64,000 nt of DNA from Gluconacetobacter azotocaptans (GTDB lineage: Bacteria; Pseudomonadota; Alphaproteobacteria; Acetobacterales; Acetobacteraceae), in the NCBI RefSeq assembly GCF_014174355.1, contig NZ_JABEQF010000016.1, positions 1 through 64,000 of the forward strand. Reading direction: 5' to 3'. Both the position numbers and the translations under genes were made by a program. Positions 61,259 through 64,000 of the stretch are shown here, piece by piece. The notes beneath the pieces are model-generated. The model made no database searches and had not been told where the DNA came from. It worked only from the letters and a program-made list of their open reading frames with translations. Numbering within the stretch: the stretch's first letter is position 1; every line of letters begins with the position of its first letter.

Positions 61259-62582
61259 GCCGCGTGCCGAGGCAGGCCTTCTTTACCGTGTCGTAATTGC
61301 CGCAGCGAATCGGCGCGCGCCAGTCGCCGATCAGGTTCCGCGTCTCGGGCACGAAGGGCGACCACGCCTGGCCCGGCACCGCGCGGGGCGTCTGCCAGAC
61401 GACGTTGAACTGGCCGTCCTCCTGAATCTCGCCGATATAGACCGGCTTGGTGATGTGATGGTTGGGCAGGACCTCGGCGACGCTGCCCGTCAGGTTGGGC
61501 TGCTTCAGCCCCACCATGGTCTCGATCACCTTGTCATGGTCGGTGGTGCCGGCTTTGGTCACGGCCTGAACCCACAGGTTGAAGCCGATATAATGCGCCT
61601 CCATCGGATCGTTGGTGGTGCGCCTGGGGTTTTTCGTGAATGCGCGCCATTCCTGGATGAAGGCCTGGTTGGCCGGCGTATCGATGCTCTGGAAATAGTT
61701 CCAGGCGGCCAGCTGCCCCACCAGAGGCTTCGTGTCCATGCCTGCAAGCTCTTCCTCGCCGACGCTGAACGCCATGACGGGGATGTCCGTCGCGGAAATG
61801 CCCTGCGCCGCCAGTTCCTTGTAGAAAGGAACGTTGGCGTCGCCATTGATGGTGGAAATCACCGCCGTCTTCCGGCCGGCCGAGCCGAACGTCTTGATCT
61901 GCGAGACGATGGTCTGCCAGTCGGACTGGCCGAACGGCGTGTAATTGACCATGACATCGGCATCGCTGATGCCCTTCTGCTTCAGGTAGCTTTGCAGGAT
62001 CTGGTTGGTGGTGCGCGGATAGACATAATCCGTGCCGACCAGCGCAAAGCGCTTCGCCCCGCCGCCATCCTCGCTCAGCAGGTAGTCGACCGCCGGAATA
62101 GCCTGCTGGTTCGGCGCCGCGCCCATGTAGAAGACGTTGCGGCTGCATTCCTGCCCTTCGTACTGAACGGGATAGAACAGGATGCCGTCGAGTTCCTCGA
62201 AGACCGGCAGGACGGCCTTGCGCGACACGCTGGTCCAGCAGCCGAAGGTGGCGGACACCTTGTCCACGGCCAGAAGCTGCCGTGCCTTTTCGGCAAAGAG
62301 CGGCCAGTTGGAGGCCGGATCGACCACCACCGCCTCCAGCGGCCGGCCCAGCACGCCGCCCTTCCTGTTCTGAAGCTCGACCAGCATCAGGATCACGTCC
62401 TTCAGCGTCGTCTCGCTGATCGCCATCGTGCCGGACAGCGAATGCAGCACGCCGATGCGGATGGGTTCGCCTGACGGGGGCGCCGCGCGCAGCGTCCGGC
62501 TTCCGCCGAGCATCGCCGCCGATGCCGCAAGACTGAAGCGGGCGAAGTCGCGGCGGGTAATGCGCATCGTCGGGTCCGTCAT
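61251..62582 (-). CDS. urtA: urea ABC transporter substrate-binding protein UrtA
   Basis: About 443 residues from the ATG at 62582, which has AAGGA nine bases upstream. A Tat signal (MRITRRDFARFSLAASAAM) precedes the mature protein, which starts IRIGVLHSLSGTMAISETTL, the exact UrtA hallmark. ATFGCWTSVSRKAVLPVFEE, FYPVQYEGQECSRNVFYMGA and PNHHITKPVYIGEI also match. It binds urea and delivers it to UrtBC. The 104 bases upstream hold the operon promoter. No urease genes lie in this window. Confidence 0.96.
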   Translation of the reverse strand: MTDPTMRITRRDFARFSLAASAAMLGGSRTLRAAPPSGEPIRIGVLHSLSGTMAISETTLKDVILMLVELQNRKGGVLGRPLEAVVVDPASNWPLFAEKARQLLAVDKVSATFGCWTSVSRKAVLPVFEELDGILFYPVQYEGQECSRNVFYMGAAPNQQAIPAVDYLLSEDGGGAKRFALVGTDYVYPRTTNQILQSYLKQKGISDADVMVNYTPFGQSDWQTIVSQIKTFGSAGRKTAVISTINGDANVPFYKELAAQGISATDIPVMAFSVGEEELAGMDTKPLVGQLAAWNYFQSIDTPANQAFIQEWRAFTKNPRRTTNDPMEAHYIGFNLWVQAVTKAGTTDHDKVIETMVGLKQPNLTGSVAEVLPNHHITKPVYIGEIQEDGQFNVVWQTPRAVPGQAWSPFVPETRNLIGDWRAPIRCGNYDTVKKACLGTRHV

Positions 62583-62686
62583 GTCGTCCATTCCTTCTGA
62601 CATGGCGCCATTGGTCCCGTATCCGCGAGGGATTGGCCATACGCAATCTGGCGTAGATGCCACCCTTCCCACCGACGTGAAGCGCG

Positions 62687-64000
62687 TCAGTCGATGGCGA
62701 TGCCATGCCTTTCAAGGATGCGCCGCGCCGGTTCCAGCGCGGCCGCATGGCGCCGCCAGCGGGCCAGCGCGTCGCGATAGATCGGGCGACGGACCTGCGC
62801 CGCGCTGGGGGTCGAAACCGGCGACGCATTGGTGTGGAAGGACAGGCACGCATCCGCCCAGTCCAGCCCGCAATGCGCGAGCAGGCGCCGCGTCACCCCT
62901 TCCTGGTCCGCGACGATCTCCTCGTACCGCACCTCCAGCACCCGGCCTGGAACCGCCTGCTGCCAGAAGCGCATCAGCCGGTCGAAGCGCACGTAATATT
63001 CCGCGATGTCCTCGATGCTGTAGCTGTAATCGTAATAACGCGAGGTGGTGGCGAAGAGATTCTTGAAATTGCTCAGCACCGTGTCCATCGGATGGCGCCT
63101 CAGGCACACGATCCGCGCCTGCGGCAGGGCGCGGGCGATCATGCCGGCATAGAGGAAATTGCCGGGCAACTTGTCGCTGAACCGACGGCCGTCCTGCGGC
63201 ACGTGCGCCAGGGCACGCTGCATGTAGGCCCGCCCGATCGCCCCCTGGTCCTTCCCCGCCGCGTGCATGATGGTCTCGGGGTCCAGCACCGTGCGGCTGC
63301 GGGTGCGCGACGCCAGCTTGACCGCGATGGGAAAGGCCTGAAGTTCGCCCGCGCCCACGACATCCGGATGCGACGACAGGATCCGGTCGACCAGGGTGGT
63401 GCCGGTGCGCGGCATGCCGATCACGAAGATCGGCGCATCCTGCGGCGGATCGGTCACCGGGGCAGCCGCGCAGACCGGCCAGTTGGCCTCCATCGCGTCG
63501 AAGACCTCGGCATCGCGTGCAAAGCTGTAGGGCAATGTGCGGCGATGCGCCGCATTGGCGTCCCACAGCCAGCGGAAGGACTCCTCGGTTTCGCCCAGAT
63601 CCTCCAGTTCCTTCGACAGCGCGTAGCCCAGCAGCAGCCGCGCCTCCGGCTCGCGCGCCGCCGCCAGCGCCGCGCGCAGGCGCGGCACGTGGTTGCGTTC
63701 GGCCGTCTGGCGACGCAGGCCGGCCAGCGTGTGATGCGCCCGCGCATGGCCGGGCGCGCGCGCCAGCAGCGCCTCGAACGCCTGTTCCGAATCCGCGACG
63801 CGCCCGACGAAGCTCAGCGCCACCGCATGATTGTAGCGGAACTGCATGTCATCGGGCGTGGCCCGCACCGCGGCCGCGAAATGCGGAATCGACGCCTCGT
63901 GTTCGGTCAGGCGCGCATAGGCGCACCCCAGCGTATCCCGCGTCAGCGCATCCGCCTTCTCGCCCGCGACCAGACAGGCCTCGGCCTCGCGCAGCGCCGC
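62687..64000 (-). CDS. TPR-containing sulfotransferase family protein, partial (start beyond the window)
   Basis: The frame stays open to the window end, giving at least 437 residues. The N-terminal part is tetratricopeptide-like (YARLTEHEASIPHFAAAVRA, YNHAVALSFVGRVADSEQAF, HARAHHTLAGLRRQTAER). The C-terminal sulfotransferase-3 domain has the 5' PAPS loop IFVIGMPRTGTTLVDRIL and the 3' phosphate motif IVCLRRHPMDTVLSNF. Proteins of this build sulfonate proteins, glycans or small molecules using PAPS. It precedes urtA by 104 bases and is likely in its own unit. Confidence 0.88.
   Translation of the reverse strand, partial: AALREAEACLVAGEKADALTRDTLGCAYARLTEHEASIPHFAAAVRATPDDMQFRYNHAVALSFVGRVADSEQAFEALLARAPGHARAHHTLAGLRRQTAERNHVPRLRAALAAAREPEARLLLGYALSKELEDLGETEESFRWLWDANAAHRRTLPYSFARDAEVFDAMEANWPVCAAAPVTDPPQDAPIFVIGMPRTGTTLVDRILSSHPDVVGAGELQAFPIAVKLASRTRSRTVLDPETIMHAAGKDQGAIGRAYMQRALAHVPQDGRRFSDKLPGNFLYAGMIARALPQARIVCLRRHPMDTVLSNFKNLFATTSRYYDYSYSIEDIAEYYVRFDRLMRFWQQAVPGRVLEVRYEEIVADQEGVTRRLLAHCGLDWADACLSFHTNASPVSTPSAAQVRRPIYRDALARWRRHAAALEPARRILERHGIAID

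Overview
The window looks like chromosome from an acetic acid bacterium or a close relative (Acetobacteraceae, Alphaproteobacteria; Gluconacetobacter-like). This is judged from overall protein character, very high GC in the flanks, many STN-type TonB receptors under FecI/FecR control, and short modular GC-rich hairpins between genes. Genus is an inference. No CRISPR array, rRNA operon, integrase or intact insertion sequence was found. There is one tRNA, tRNA-Glu(CTC), at 18850-18925.

Left flank (1-18.9 kb) is core-like. It holds glnK-amtB (amtB cut by the window edge), then two convergent decayed phosphorus genes: a ppk2 polyphosphate kinase relic and a pit phosphate transporter, both with frameshifts and internal deletions. 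Next comes a sigma factor - FecR - TonB receptor - secreted histidine acid phosphatase operon (8.5 to 3.2 kb), a tandem pair of ferritin-like diiron proteins, a ClpP paralogue, an OmpA-like lipoprotein, and a housekeeping run on the + strand: class I aminotransferase, hom, glpX, recJ.

Middle (about 19.2-54.7 kb) is an accessory block that starts just after tRNA-Glu. Its composition is less GC-rich than the flanks and it carries no housekeeping genes. It opens with a second sigma - FecR - TonB receptor - phosphatase operon, here with a calcineurin-like phosphoesterase, in the same gene order as the first. It continues with a catabolic mosaic around a LysR regulator: sulfurtransferase, NIPSNAP protein, MFS transporter (frameshifted), FMN-dependent monooxygenase, D-hydroxyacid dehydrogenase, FMN hydroxyacid oxidase, dihydroorotase-like cyclic amidohydrolase, class II aldolase, a third TonB receptor, an amidohydrolase, a polar amino acid ABC transporter with an enolase-superfamily enzyme, an SDR, a flavin monooxygenase, a dipeptide-type ABC transporter, N-carbamoyl-D-amino acid amidohydrolase, hydantoin racemase, aspartate/glutamate racemase, flavin reductase and a nitroreductase. 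Together they read as uptake, oxidation, ring opening and decarbamoylation of a cyclic ureide or hydantoin-like compound. The substrate is not known.

Right flank (54.9-64 kb) returns to GC-rich core-like DNA. It holds urtABCDE (urea ABC transporter) with overlapping or nearly touching genes, followed in the same operon by a molybdopterin-binding hydroxylase large subunit that has no visible small subunit, and a TPR-sulfotransferase that runs off the window end.

Main points for a second look: the duplicated sigma/FecR/TonB-receptor/phosphatase module, the hydantoin/ureide-like island beside tRNA-Glu, the twin decay of pit and ppk2, a poly-T frameshift in the MFS gene, and a candidate shared regulatory element in the island.
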